From Actinomycetota bacterium (GTDB lineage: Bacteria; Actinomycetota; Actinomycetes; Actinomycetales; Microbacteriaceae): a DNA stretch of 64,000 nucleotides. Positions 18,756 to 29,478 of this stretch are shown here, piece after piece. The position numbers were made by a program, and so were the translations under genes. Every line of letters starts with the position of its first letter. Positions within the stretch are counted from its first letter, which is position 1. The notes under the pieces were generated by a model. That model saw only the letters and a list, made by a program, of their open reading frames with translations. It was not told the DNA's origin and did not search any database. The stretch lies in contig RFYI01000001.1 of NCBI GenBank assembly GCA_009921165.1, positions 1 to 64,000 on the forward strand, given 5' to 3'.

Positions 18756-21434
18756 TTGTCCAAAATAGATAGTTTCGGGTCAAGTTCGGTATTAGAAGTT
18801 GGCGGGAATTCATTTCGCATCTTCCGTTTAGACAAGGTTGTCAAAGCGCAATTGCCTTACAGCTTAAAGATTCTGCTTGAGAATCTACTAAGGACAGAAG
18901 ACGGCGCAAACATAACTGCAGATCACATAAATGCAATCGTGAACTGGGATCCAACAGCAGAGCCCGACACTGAAATTCAGTTCAGTCCCGCAAGAGTAAT
19001 CATGCAGGACTTCACCGGTGTGCCATGCATCGTTGACTTAGCAACTATGCGTGAAGCGGTATCTGCTTTAGGTGGCGACCCAAAGAAGGTCAACCCACTA
19101 ACCCCGGCTGAGCTAGTAATTGACCACTCGGTTGTAATTGATGTTGCTGGAAGTCCAGATGCTTTTGAACGGAATGTGGAATTTGAATATCAAAGAAACG
19201 GTGAACGATACCAATTCTTACGTTGGGGCCAAGGCGCTTTCAATGACTTCAAGGTAGTCCCACCTGGAACGGGAATCGTTCATCAGGTCAACATCGAATA
19301 TTTGGCAAGAACCGTGATGACTCGTGAAGTAGCGGGGGAGATTCAGGCCTACCCCGATTCTTGCGTGGGTACAGATTCTCACACCACCATGGTTAACGGT
19401 CTTGGAGTTCTGGGCTGGGGTGTTGGAGGCATCGAAGCAGAGGCTGCCATGCTGGGCCAGCCGGTTTCAATGCTAATTCCGAAGGTTGTCGGATTCAAGC
19501 TAACCGGGTCCATTCCTACTGGAGCAACTGCAACAGATGTTGTGCTCACTATCACTGAAATGCTTCGAAAGCATGGAGTGGTAGGGAAGTTCGTTGAATT
19601 TTACGGCGCGGGAGTCGCATCTGTCCCATTAGCTAACCGAGCAACTATTGGAAACATGAGCCCTGAGTTTGGCTCAACTGTTGCTATTTTCCCAATTGAT
19701 CAGGTAACCATCGATTATCTCCGGTCAACCGGAAGAGCTGAAGAGCAATTGGCTCTGATTGAAAGATATAGCAAAGTACAAGGGTTATGGCACGACGCAG
19801 ATAGAGAAGCGGAATATAGCGAATACATTGAACTTGATCTTTCAACAGTGGTTCCATCTATCGCAGGTCCGAAGCGACCACAAGACAGAATTGTTTTAGC
19901 CGAAGCAAAAACAAAATTTGCTAAAGACATCCAAAGTTATAGCGCGGAAGCATCAAAGGCCAGCACTGTTGTCGGTGAAGACTACACAATTGATAACGGT
20001 TACGTAGCAATAGCCTCTATCACTTCATGCACCAATACGTCTAATCCATCCGTGATGATGGCCGCCGGTTTGCTAGCTCGAAAAGCTGTTGCAAAAGGGT
20101 TAACCAGCAAGCCTTGGGTAAAAACCTCGCTTGCGCCTGGTTCAAAAGTTGTTACAGAGTACTTTGATAAAGCCGGACTAACATCAGATCTGAACGGTCT
20201 CGGATTTGACTTGGTGGGTTATGGCTGCACAACGTGTATTGGTAATTCTGGGCCATTGAATCCAGCTATCTCTCAAACAATAAACGAACATGATTTGGCT
20301 GTTACCGCAGTTCTTTCTGGCAACAGGAATTTCGAGGGAAGAATAAATCCTGATGTCAAGATGAACTATCTTGCCTCACCTCCTCTAGTTGTGGCTTACG
20401 CTTTAGCCGGGACGATGGATTTTGACTTTGAGACAGACTCACTTGGGTTAGACAAGGAGGGCAATGCTGTATTACTAAAGGACATCTGGCCAACTCCTGA
20501 AGAGGTCCAAGAGACAATCGATAGAACTATCAGCTCAGACATGTTCAATCGCCAGTACGCTGGTGTCTTCGAGGGTGACGAAAGATGGAAGTCACTGCCA
20601 ACTCCTGTCGGTGACACATTCAGCTGGGATCCAAAGAGTACTTACGTCAGAAAACCACCATACTTCGAAGGCATGGCAATGACTCCATCACGAGTCAATG
20701 ACATCCTCGACGCTAGAGTACTTGCCAAGCTAGGCGATTCAGTAACAACTGACCACATAAGCCCAGCGGGGTCAATCAAGGCTGATTCACCAGCCGGAAA
20801 GTATCTCGCAGACCATGGTGTATCGAGAGTTGATTTCAATTCATATGGGTCAAGACGTGGAAATCATGAGGTCATGATTCGGGGAACTTTCGCAAATATT
20901 CGACTTCGTAATCAGTTGTTGGCTGATGTTGAGGGTGGATACACGAGGGACTTCACAACCGAGGCTGGACTGCAAAGCTTTATTTACGATGCTTCTAACA
21001 ACTATCAAAGCCATGGAACTGCATTAGTAATCCTTGCCGGTAAAGAATATGGGTCTGGCTCTTCACGTGACTGGGCTGCCAAAGGAACTGCATTACTAGG
21101 AGTGAAAGCGGTCATCGCAGAAAGCTTTGAACGCATTCATCGCAGTAACTTGATCGGAATGGGTGTATTGCCGCTTCAATATTTACTCGGGGTCACTGCT
21201 GAAACTCTGAGCCTTGACGGAACAGAGTCCTTCACGATTACAGGGGTAACCGAGCTTAATTTCGGCGTGACTCCAAAGACACTTCAGGTAGTGGCAACGC
21301 CAACATCTCATTCGGGTTTAGGCAAAACTCCTACTACTTTCGATGTTTCACTTCGGATAGATACCCCTGGAGAAGCTGATTACTATCGTCACGGTGGAAT
21401 TCTTCAATACGTGCTACGCAGCTTGGTCGGCTAG
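18756..21434 (+). CDS. acnA: Aconitate hydratase
   Basis: [43 protein letters not shown]. Confidence 0.97.
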   Translation: MSKIDSFGSSSVLEVGGNSFRIFRLDKVVKAQLPYSLKILLENLLRTEDGANITADHINAIVNWDPTAEPDTEIQFSPARVIMQDFTGVPCIVDLATMREAVSALGGDPKKVNPLTPAELVIDHSVVIDVAGSPDAFERNVEFEYQRNGERYQFLRWGQGAFNDFKVVPPGTGIVHQVNIEYLARTVMTREVAGEIQAYPDSCVGTDSHTTMVNGLGVLGWGVGGIEAEAAMLGQPVSMLIPKVVGFKLTGSIPTGATATDVVLTITEMLRKHGVVGKFVEFYGAGVASVPLANRATIGNMSPEFGSTVAIFPIDQVTIDYLRSTGRAEEQLALIERYSKVQGLWHDADREAEYSEYIELDLSTVVPSIAGPKRPQDRIVLAEAKTKFAKDIQSYSAEASKASTVVGEDYTIDNGYVAIASITSCTNTSNPSVMMAAGLLARKAVAKGLTSKPWVKTSLAPGSKVVTEYFDKAGLTSDLNGLGFDLVGYGCTTCIGNSGPLNPAISQTINEHDLAVTAVLSGNRNFEGRINPDVKMNYLASPPLVVAYALAGTMDFDFETDSLGLDKEGNAVLLKDIWPTPEEVQETIDRTISSDMFNRQYAGVFEGDERWKSLPTPVGDTFSWDPKSTYVRKPPYFEGMAMTPSRVNDILDARVLAKLGDSVTTDHISPAGSIKADSPAGKYLADHGVSRVDFNSYGSRRGNHEVMIRGTFANIRLRNQLLADVEGGYTRDFTTEAGLQSFIYDASNNYQSHGTALVILAGKEYGSGSSRDWAAKGTALLGVKAVIAESFERIHRSNLIGMGVLPLQYLLGVTAETLSLDGTESFTITGVTELNFGVTPKTLQVVATPTSHSGLGKTPTTFDVSLRIDTPGEADYYRHGGILQYVLRSLVG

Positions 21435-21436
21435 TA

Positions 21437-23368
21437 ATGACGATCTTGAGTTCCATAAAATCACCCAGTGATTTGAAATCGCTCACCCTTCCGCAAATGC
21501 AAGAGCTTGCTCAAGAGATTCGTGATTACCTAATTGAAACTATTACCGCAACCGGAGGTCATCTGGGGCCGAACTTGGGTGTAGTTGAATTAACTCTCGC
21601 AATTCATCGAGTTTTCGATTCTCCTCAAGACAGCATCATATTCGATACCGGTCATCAGAGTTACGTGCATAAGTTAGTAACGGGACGCTCTGACCTCTCA
21701 ACAATCAGAACTAAGGATGGCTTAGCTGGTTACCCACAGCGCTCTGAGTCGATTCACGATGTCGTCGAGTCTTCCCATGCTTCTTCATCGCTATCTTGGG
21801 CAGATGGCATTTCTAGGGCTTACAAGCTAACTGGGCAGTCAGATCGCGCAGTAGTCGCTGTAATTGGAGATGGAGCACTCACCGGAGGTATGGCTTGGGA
21901 GGCCCTCAACAACATCACTGATGATAACGATAGAAAACTTATTATTATCGTCAACGACAATGGCCGTTCATATGCCCCAACCATCGGTGGCCTTGCCAGG
22001 TATCTGAACAATGTTCGTACCGAACCCTTGTATAAGCGTATGTATCGCGTCTCCACTAGATTCTTTTCACACTTCGGCCCTCTAGGGCGCCTTGCTTATG
22101 CAACGCTCAGAGGCGCAGGTAAAGGTCTACTTGGCTCATTCACTCCAAAGAGCATGTTTCCAAATTTAGACCTGAAGTACATCGGTCCAATTGACGGACA
22201 CGATCAGAATGCCATGGAGCAAGCCCTCCGACAAGCACAGAACTACGGTGCACCAGTAATTGTTCATGCCATCACACAAAAGGGTAGAGGCTTCCCACTC
22301 GCCGAGGATGACGTCGACGACCAGTTTCACGCCGTTGGACATATTGATCCAAAGACCGGCAAATCACTTGAGTCTAGCTCCACGCCTTCTTGGACATCGA
22401 TCTTCAGTGACGAGATTGTTTCGCTAGCCAAATCAGATGAGAACATCGTCGGTTTGACGGGAGCGATGCTTATTCCGGTTGGCCTCAAGAAGTTTGCAGA
22501 AGAATTCCCTGCGAGAGTCTTCGATGTTGGCATCGCAGAACAGCACGCTGTTGCTTCTAGTGCTGGTCTGGCATTTGGAGGGCTACATCCAGTTGTTGCC
22601 ATTTATGCCACGTTTATTAATAGAGCGTTTGATCAGGTGGTCATGGACGTGGCATTACATAAAGCAGGAGTGACTTTCGTTCTTGATAGAGCGGGAGTTA
22701 CCGGCCCTGATGGCGCAAGCCACCATGGAATGTGGGATTTGGCTTTACTGCAAATAGTCCCAGGCATAGAAATCGCAGCACCTAGAGATGCCATCCGCCT
22801 CAAAGAAGAATTAGGTGAGGCTGTGGCTGTTAGCGACAGACCAACGGTCCTTCGCTTTCCTAAAGGAGCGGCCCCAGCCGACATTCCTGCTCTGAGAAGA
22901 ATGAGTGACGGAGTTGAAGTTCTTGCAGAGGCTCCAAGCAAGGATGTTCTGCTAGTAGCGGTCGGTGCTATGGCTAGCGTTGCCATCAAAGTCGCAGAGC
23001 TGCTTAGGGCCCACGGTATTGGAGCTACGGTCATTGATCCACGCTGGGTAGTGCCTGTTCGCAAAAGCGTTATCGAAATGGCAGGAGAGCACCGATTGGT
23101 TGTCACTCTAGAAGATGGTGTCAGAGTTGGTGGTATAGGTACCAGAATTCGCCAAGATTTAAGAGCAGCCCAAATTGACACAGCCTTGAATGAGTTGGGA
23201 TTGCCCGATGAGTTCCTGGAACATGCTTCTAGATCAGAGATTTTAGAACGAGTTGGTCTGACAGCACAGAACATCACGCAAGAAATTGTGGCCCAGGTGC
23301 TAGGAGCAAGAGTTCCACACGCCAAGCCGTTGGAAGAATCTAGGAATTCTAAGGAGTCTCAGGTATAG
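21437..23368 (+). CDS. dxs: 1-deoxy-D-xylulose-5-phosphate synthase
   Basis: TGGHLGPNLGVVELTLAIH, GDGALTGGMAWEALNN, DRAGVTGPDGASHHGMWDLA. Confidence 0.97.
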   Translation: MTILSSIKSPSDLKSLTLPQMQELAQEIRDYLIETITATGGHLGPNLGVVELTLAIHRVFDSPQDSIIFDTGHQSYVHKLVTGRSDLSTIRTKDGLAGYPQRSESIHDVVESSHASSSLSWADGISRAYKLTGQSDRAVVAVIGDGALTGGMAWEALNNITDDNDRKLIIIVNDNGRSYAPTIGGLARYLNNVRTEPLYKRMYRVSTRFFSHFGPLGRLAYATLRGAGKGLLGSFTPKSMFPNLDLKYIGPIDGHDQNAMEQALRQAQNYGAPVIVHAITQKGRGFPLAEDDVDDQFHAVGHIDPKTGKSLESSSTPSWTSIFSDEIVSLAKSDENIVGLTGAMLIPVGLKKFAEEFPARVFDVGIAEQHAVASSAGLAFGGLHPVVAIYATFINRAFDQVVMDVALHKAGVTFVLDRAGVTGPDGASHHGMWDLALLQIVPGIEIAAPRDAIRLKEELGEAVAVSDRPTVLRFPKGAAPADIPALRRMSDGVEVLAEAPSKDVLLVAVGAMASVAIKVAELLRAHGIGATVIDPRWVVPVRKSVIEMAGEHRLVVTLEDGVRVGGIGTRIRQDLRAAQIDTALNELGLPDEFLEHASRSEILERVGLTAQNITQEIVAQVLGARVPHAKPLEESRNSKESQV

Positions 23369-24602
23369 CCTCTGGTTCAGGAGGGCTTGTTGCAGCTAGA
23401 CCCACGAGCAAAATATCAGACACATACTTGATTTGCCATTCACGCACTCTCTTCGAACGCAGGATGGATTCCAAAGTTCCAAAATCAAGTGGTGTTGGCG
23501 GTTCAAAACACAAACCTCTAATAACTTCCGGGCTAATAATGTTTTCAGAAGGAATCTTTAGTTCAGAAGAAAGCTTCGCAATTAGCGCTTTACATGTAAG
23601 CAATCTCGCATTAGCTTCAGGGAATTTCTGAGACCAATTTCTATGGTTTGGAATACCGGTGCTCTTGACACGCAGCTCAACGAGATTCTTATCAGCTGTT
23701 CCGTCAGAAAGAGCCTTCCACCATACATCTAGGTAGGTTCTGCTTGCCCTACCAGAAAATGTTCTCAGTGAAGCAAGTTCTGATTTAGTTCTTGGGGCTG
23801 CTTTCACCGCTGCAATAATTGCAGAATCAGGGATTAACCTGCCGGGACTGATGTCCTTCTCAATGGCCAATGTCTCTCGCGCTTCCCATAGGTACTTTGC
23901 AACTGTCAGCGACCTTTGGTCTTTGATTTCGTGCAATCCATTCATTGCTCTCCATCGATCGGTTTTTACTTCCTTGATACTGGGAAGGAGTAGGAACGCG
24001 AATTCTTGCTCTGCGATAATCATTCGATCACGATCTATCAAGTCTTGCTCAACGCATTTCCAGAGATCAAATAGAACGTCAACATCTAAGGCAGCGTAAT
24101 CTAGCCAGGCATTAGGGAGTGGGCGAATGCTCCAATCAACAGCAGAGTGCTCTTTTGCCAGTTTTAGATTTAGATAGTGCTCGGTTATGGTGCCAAGGGC
24201 AACTCTTGGTAGCCCGAGTATCCGAGATGCCAATTCAGTATCCAAAATCTGAGTCGGAACTAAATCGCACTCGGCCAAGCAAGCCAGATCCTGTGTGGCC
24301 GCGTGAATAATCCAAGGTTTACTGTTCGCGGATTCAGCGAGAGCGTGCCAAGAAGTTTTGGAAAAGTCGGCTGTGGGGTCGATTAGGTATATTTTTGATG
24401 CCGGTATCGCAATTTGGATTAGGTATGCCTTTTGTCCATATCGAAAACCGCTAGCGCGTTCAGCATCGATACATATTGGGCCATCGTAGCCTCTCAGATC
24501 TTCTACTAGGTGATTAACCGCAGAGTCTGATTCAATGAATGTTACAGGTAGTCTTGGCTCGTTTAGCGGAGTGCTGTCGGAAGTAAGTGTTTCGTCACTC
24601 AT
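23349..24602 (-). CDS. rnd: Ribonuclease D-like 3'-5' exonuclease with HRDC domain
   Basis: ICIDAERASGFRYGQKAYLIQIA exonuclease motif, AALDVDVLFDLW, downstream HRDC-like region. Confidence 0.9.
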   Translation of the reverse strand: MSDETLTSDSTPLNEPRLPVTFIESDSAVNHLVEDLRGYDGPICIDAERASGFRYGQKAYLIQIAIPASKIYLIDPTADFSKTSWHALAESANSKPWIIHAATQDLACLAECDLVPTQILDTELASRILGLPRVALGTITEHYLNLKLAKEHSAVDWSIRPLPNAWLDYAALDVDVLFDLWKCVEQDLIDRDRMIIAEQEFAFLLLPSIKEVKTDRWRAMNGLHEIKDQRSLTVAKYLWEARETLAIEKDISPGRLIPDSAIIAAVKAAPRTKSELASLRTFSGRASRTYLDVWWKALSDGTADKNLVELRVKSTGIPNHRNWSQKFPEANARLLTCKALIAKLSSELKIPSENIISPEVIRGLCFEPPTPLDFGTLESILRSKRVREWQIKYVSDILLVGLAATSPPEPEAIPETP

Positions 24603-25201
24603 TGAGCTCTTGCAATGCGAGCGACGCCTTCGCCACCTATTTCAAACCCAGCCATTCCCGAGATGAGGTCTTGCCAAGCTGCAAGATGGGGTCCAAGGTC
24701 ATCCTCTTGAGGTGACCAAGATGCCCTGATCTCGATCTCAGTCTGTTCGCGGTCGGTTGCCAGTGCACCCATTCCAGTGGAAGACATTTTGGTGACAGTA
24801 CCAGCTTCGTGGCTGAACTTTGCCCCTCTATGTTCAAGGGCACGCATTAGCCAATGCCACCAATAGTTGGCGGCGTCGTCCTGGATACCCACATCGTTTT
24901 CAAGAGGTGATTTGCCGTAGGCAATTACCCTCATGTTGGATCCCCAAGTTTCAAACTCTTTTGGATCAAATAGGAAAACAATTCTGCCAACTCCACGATT
25001 CATCGGGGTATCTGCAGGATTTGGAACCTGAGCAGAGAAAGCAAGAGCGATAGGAGCGATATCCTTAGGCGCAGGGATTTGAAGTGTCTCCAGCTCAGGT
25101 CTCAGCATTGAATCAGTAAGGCCCATGGCTGCCAATTTAAACTGGTCAGGGGCCTCGTGGTCCAACTTATACAAACTCATCTGTTCTAGGCTAAATGGCA
25201 T
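24599..25201 (-). CDS. DUF3000 family protein (ORF track opens at 25231)
   Basis: GVGRIVFLFDPKEFETWGSNMRVIAYGKSPLE; adjacent to RNase D. Confidence 0.82.
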   Translation of the reverse strand: MPFSLEQMSLYKLDHEAPDQFKLAAMGLTDSMLRPELETLQIPAPKDIAPIALAFSAQVPNPADTPMNRGVGRIVFLFDPKEFETWGSNMRVIAYGKSPLENDVGIQDDAANYWWHWLMRALEHRGAKFSHEAGTVTKMSSTGMGALATDREQTEIEIRASWSPQEDDLGPHLAAWQDLISGMAGFEIGGEGVARIARAQ

Positions 25202-25243
25202 GGGTCTCCGATTTACCCTGCCACGCCGCAAAGGAAACTCGAC

Positions 25244-26350
25244 ATGAGATTATTAGTGCCAATAGTAGCGGCGCTTCGTCTGCTGTGGCTCGGGAAAAGC
25301 ATTCAGGGCGATTTTTCGATTGTTCGAGTAATTAGCGACAATGAGTCTCTATTTGTTTTTCTACCCGCGAACGCCGATACCGAATCAACAGCAAAGCTTA
25401 GTTTGTTCTGGAATTCTCGCGCTGGTCACGCCATAGTCCAGAGGTCATCCGAAGGTGATGAAGTTGGACTCAGGAGATTCAGAGTCTTGCGTAACATGGG
25501 TGAACCCATCACACCAGTTTCTGGAGCTTGGCTCTCAGGCTGGCTTGGTGAAAACGGAGATGATTTTGGATTTCATTCTGGCTTGATTGGCTGTATGTAT
25601 CACAACCATTTTTGTCAGTTACCTAATGGAACTCAAGCATTCAGATTGGATGGAGATGCTTCAAAATGGGTGATTCACATCCACGGACGAAAAGCCTCTT
25701 ACGCAGAAACACTTCGTAATGCCCAGCAATTTGAATCTTTGGGTTTCACTCAGCTAGCTATTTCTCATGAAAGCGATGACAAGCCATTCGGCTTGGGTAA
25801 GAGACGAACCGCTTTAGGGGAGAGGGAATGGCGCCAAGTAAGCTCGGCGGTTGACTACGCGAGAAATAACGGAGCGCAAAACATTATCCTTTTCGGATGG
25901 TCACTAGGCGGATTATTTATCAATCAATTTCTCAAAATGTCATCTGACCTTTCGAAAGTGCGAGCCGTAATATTCGACTCTCCTCTGCTGGACTATCGCT
26001 CTACACTACAGTTGCAAGCAGGGCGGAGCGGTTATGCACGAGACCTGGCTGATCGAGTTATTCGGGTGTTGAAGTCCAGTCCGATGATTCCGTTACTTGG
26101 ATTCCCCAATGTGGACGTCGCAAGATTATCCTCACTAGATGAGCCACTTCCAACTTCAATTCCAGCGCTACTATTTTTCTCATCGAATGACGGCTTCGTA
26201 TCAATGAACGGTGTTTATCGCTACCGAGAATTGAATCCGAAGACCAAACTTGTTGAAATCTTTGGCGCGAGGCACTGTCGTTTATTCAATGAAAACTTAA
26301 ATAAGTACCAAAAAGAAATTGGAAAGTTTATTGATGCATTGCAAATCTAA
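25244..26350 (+). CDS. Alpha/beta hydrolase (serine hydrolase fold), substrate unknown
   Basis: VIHIHGRKA oxyanion region, nucleophile elbow GWSLGG, SSNDGFV (Asp), GARHCRLF (His). Confidence 0.8.
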   Translation: MRLLVPIVAALRLLWLGKSIQGDFSIVRVISDNESLFVFLPANADTESTAKLSLFWNSRAGHAIVQRSSEGDEVGLRRFRVLRNMGEPITPVSGAWLSGWLGENGDDFGFHSGLIGCMYHNHFCQLPNGTQAFRLDGDASKWVIHIHGRKASYAETLRNAQQFESLGFTQLAISHESDDKPFGLGKRRTALGEREWRQVSSAVDYARNNGAQNIILFGWSLGGLFINQFLKMSSDLSKVRAVIFDSPLLDYRSTLQLQAGRSGYARDLADRVIRVLKSSPMIPLLGFPNVDVARLSSLDEPLPTSIPALLFFSSNDGFVSMNGVYRYRELNPKTKLVEIFGARHCRLFNENLNKYQKEIGKFIDALQI

Positions 26351-26987
26351 ACAAAAAAGTAGTCTCATGTTTCAAGACCTGTATGGCACTTCCCTTAGCA
26401 CCCACGTCCTTTAGGAATTTTTCGGCTAGCTCCCTGGCAAGCAGTATGCCAGTCGCATTGGAGACTGTGAGACATATTTCGTCTATTAGTCCAGCTTCAA
26501 CAAGAGCAGCCCCTGCTGAGACACCTGATTCAACGACGATACGTGAGAAGGCATACTCTCTGCAGAAATCTTGAAGCCATTTTGCCAGATCACCCTCAGT
26601 GGGATTAAGCGCAAGGGTATTTGCATTTCCGTACTTTACGTTCGGAGTAGTCACGTAGACAACTTGTTCACTGAGAGATTCAGTGATGGGACAGGCAAGA
26701 TGCGATTGTCTGGTCAGCAAAAGCATAGGAGCTTGCTTAGAGGCCTTTAGTTGCTCCTCTCTCGCTGTTAGTCCTGTGCAAACGATCAAGTCTGAAACAG
26801 AACGAATAACTCGTAGAAAGAACCTGTCCACATCACTTGTCAACAAGTTGCTATTTGTCTCTTCGCAATTGGCGCTGATCACGTAGTTCCAGCGAAAACC
26901 CTTTAGAGGTGGATACAAGCTAATAGCGTCATTTTCTGACTCAACGAAAATGTTTCGTTCTTTAGGAAATATTTCCGTTACGTTCAC
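26328..26987 (-). CDS. RibD C-terminal-like (pyrimidine reductase/DHFR-fold) protein
   Basis: NYVISANCEE, RIVVESGVSAGAALVEAGLIDEICLTVSN. Confidence 0.78.
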   Translation of the reverse strand: MNVTEIFPKERNIFVESENDAISLYPPLKGFRWNYVISANCEETNSNLLTSDVDRFFLRVIRSVSDLIVCTGLTAREEQLKASKQAPMLLLTRQSHLACPITESLSEQVVYVTTPNVKYGNANTLALNPTEGDLAKWLQDFCREYAFSRIVVESGVSAGAALVEAGLIDEICLTVSNATGILLARELAEKFLKDVGAKGSAIQVLKHETTFLFRFAMHQ

Positions 26988-27424
26988 GACGACTTCTCGC
27001 GTACCTGTCTCTTGATCCTGCTTAACATTCCATGCATCCCTCTAATTCGAAGAGGAGAAACAAGAGTAGTAAGTCCAAGAGACGCTACAAACGAGTCATC
27101 AAAACTCAGGACAGAGTCAATTGTTTGCTGGTCTAACGCGCTCTTCAAAATAGCCGCAAATCCCCTGGTAGTTGGTGCCTCGCTTGGAGCTGTCAGAAAT
27201 ACTGAGACGAGATTTCCTTCAACCTCAACGAAGAGATAGACCGGTGATTGACACTCTTCAACCCTCTCCAACAGGTTTGGATGATCTTTGTATTTGCTCG
27301 GGAGGTCTGGAAGCGAATCTGCATACTCGAGTAAGAGTTCAAGTCTGGCTCTTTCAGGAACTTCATTGAAGACATCAATGACAGCTTGACCTTCCCGGGT
27401 TATGTCCGTCAAACTAAAAACCAT
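26984..27424 (-). CDS. sufE: SufE family cysteine desulfuration protein
   Basis: [16 protein letters not shown] with the active-site Cys. Confidence 0.9.
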   Translation of the reverse strand: MVFSLTDITREGQAVIDVFNEVPERARLELLLEYADSLPDLPSKYKDHPNLLERVEECQSPVYLFVEVEGNLVSVFLTAPSEAPTTRGFAAILKSALDQQTIDSVLSFDDSFVASLGLTTLVSPLRIRGMHGMLSRIKRQVREKSS

Positions 27425-28383
27425 GCTGGAAGCTCACCGGGTTCAGTTCCTTTGACTATCGGCACACGGACTGCGGAACCCCACTCTGTCCAAGATCCGT
27501 CATAGTTGCGTACCGTTTGAATCCCGAGAAGATACTTTAGAACAAACCAGGTGTGGCTCGAGCGCTCACCAATCCGACAGTAAGTGATGACGTCGCTTGC
27601 TTCAGAAATTCCGGCGTCCACCCGATACAACTGGTTTAGCTCTTCATAAGTTCTAAAAGTTTGATCTTCGTTTACGGCCTTGCTCCAAGGCACCGAAGCG
27701 GCGGTAGGAATATGTCCGCCACGAAGAGCGCCCTCTTCGGGATAATCGGGCATGTGAGTTCTCTCGCCGGAATACTCCTGAGAGCTCCTCACGTCAATGA
27801 TTGGTTTTCCAAAATGCTGCAAGACATCGTCTTTGAACGCACGAATGGTTTTGTCGTCGCGATCAACTACAGGGTAAACAGAGGGGGAGCGTACTGATTT
27901 GTACTGAGTGAGCTCACGACCCTCAGCGATCCACTTTGCTCGTCCACCATCCATAATTGCAATGTGCTCGTGCCCAAACAGTTTCAGAACCCAGAAGGCG
28001 TAGGTCGCCCACCAGTTGCTCTTGTCGCCGTAAATAACAATCTTGTCTTCCCGTGATATTCCCTTAGCGGAAAGCAATTTTGCCATGTCCGAACCACTTA
28101 GGTAGTCGCGAGTTATCGGGTGATTTAGTTCAGTGTGCCAGTCGAGTTTTACTGCTCCTGGAATGTGTCCAGTTTCATACAACAAAATGTCTTCATCACA
28201 TTCAACCAGGACTAAGCCGGGTTGGCTTATGTTGTCTTGGACCCAATTTGTTGAAACCAACACCTCAGGGTGAGCAAATGAGTTGAAGTTGCTGTTCTGC
28301 TCTGCTGTGAAGGGCAAGAGATCTCCTCGTGTGGTTTTAGAATGGACTCGCGATACTTCTATTCTTACAAATAGTGTCCGCAA
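27409..28383 (-). CDS. sseA: Sulfurtransferase with tandem rhodanese domains; start uncertain
   Basis: [21 protein letters not shown] active-site loop; [17 protein letters not shown]. Confidence 0.92.
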   Translation of the reverse strand: MRTLFVRIEVSRVHSKTTRGDLLPFTAEQNSNFNSFAHPEVLVSTNWVQDNISQPGLVLVECDEDILLYETGHIPGAVKLDWHTELNHPITRDYLSGSDMAKLLSAKGISREDKIVIYGDKSNWWATYAFWVLKLFGHEHIAIMDGGRAKWIAEGRELTQYKSVRSPSVYPVVDRDDKTIRAFKDDVLQHFGKPIIDVRSSQEYSGERTHMPDYPEEGALRGGHIPTAASVPWSKAVNEDQTFRTYEELNQLYRVDAGISEASDVITYCRIGERSSHTWFVLKYLLGIQTVRNYDGSWTEWGSAVRVPIVKGTEPGELPAWFLV

Positions 28384-28402
28384 ATAGAATGGCTAAAAGC
28401 GA

Positions 28403-29380
28403 ATGCTTCTTAATGTTTCGGACCTAAACACCCAGGTCACAGTGCCTGAACTGCTGGCTGAACTTGTCCCACCGCTCGAGTTCTCCAAAGTCACATTCTC
28501 CACATACCTTCCGGATCCCAATTTTCCTTCACAGTCGGTCGCCGCTCGATTAGCTTCTGATTTTGCGAAGGGAACATCCAAGAAAGTAGGGAAAAATCTA
28601 GGGATCTATCTAGATGGCGGCTTTGGTGTGGGTAAAACGCACTTACTTGCCGCCACTTTCCATGCAAGTAAGGGAAAGAAGATTTTTGGATCGTTTATTG
28701 CCTATACCAGCATCATTGGCTACCTAGGTTTTGCTGAGGCAGTAAAAGAGTTCGGTAACTTCGACCTTTTATGCATTGATGAATTCGAGCTCGACGATCC
28801 CGGCGACACCATGATCATGTCGCGTTTTCTAAAGGAATTGGCAAACAAGGGGGTTAGGTTCGCCGCTACATCAAACACACCGCCAACTGCTCTCGGAGCA
28901 GGGCGGTTCGCAGCAGATAGCTTTCAAAGAGAGATTCAGTCTGTTGCCAATCGGTTCGAAATGGTTCGAATCGACGGTGAGGACTACCGTCACCGAAATG
29001 CGACTTACAATTTTGAACCGATAAGCGCAAAAGACTTAGCTCTGTTTGAGAGTCACTCTGCATCGTCCACCATTCTCAAGATATCTTTTGACGACCTGCT
29101 CCGCTTTTTGGCCTCTATTCACCAATCTCGTTACGCAAAGGTGGCAGAACAGTTTGCCGTATTGGTGCTAGAAGATGTGAGGCTTATCGAAGACCAATTC
29201 GAGGGCATTCGGTTAGTGAGCTTTATCGACCGCTGTTACGAGGCAGGCATTTCGTTGCGTTATTCCGGTCAAGATCTAGCACATGTGTTCCGCGAGGATC
29301 ATCTTGCTGGGGCATATCGGAAGAAATATTTGCGCTGCCTATCTCGTCTTTTCGCTATGACTCAACGTGAACTAGCCTGA
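28403..29380 (+). CDS. zapE: Cell division protein ZapE (AFG1-like ATPase)
   Basis: YLDGGFGVGKTHLLAATFH Walker A, LLCIDEFELDDPGDTMIMSRFL Walker B. Confidence 0.93.
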   Translation: MLLNVSDLNTQVTVPELLAELVPPLEFSKVTFSTYLPDPNFPSQSVAARLASDFAKGTSKKVGKNLGIYLDGGFGVGKTHLLAATFHASKGKKIFGSFIAYTSIIGYLGFAEAVKEFGNFDLLCIDEFELDDPGDTMIMSRFLKELANKGVRFAATSNTPPTALGAGRFAADSFQREIQSVANRFEMVRIDGEDYRHRNATYNFEPISAKDLALFESHSASSTILKISFDDLLRFLASIHQSRYAKVAEQFAVLVLEDVRLIEDQFEGIRLVSFIDRCYEAGISLRYSGQDLAHVFREDHLAGAYRKKYLRCLSRLFAMTQRELA

Positions 29381-29385
29381 AAGTT

Positions 29386-29423
29386 TTTACATTCACGAAA
29401 CATTTCTAGGTGTTTCCCGAAAC
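29386..29423 (+). promoter_or_regulatory. Candidate GlnR-box-like nitrogen regulatory site upstream of amt
   Basis: TTTAC-n6-GAAAC (29386-29401) and a second GAAAC at 29419-29423, 22 bp after the first; also TGTTTC-CC-GAAACA inverted repeat. Confidence 0.5.
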
Positions 29424-29478
29424 ATCCTTAAAGCATTCTTGGTACAACACCAAACGGGATTATTCATTGGAGGAAATC

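Noticed and set aside
22633-23325. 230-aa minus-strand ORF inside dxs
   Set aside because: Antisense to a strongly conserved dxs coding region; no recognisable domain.
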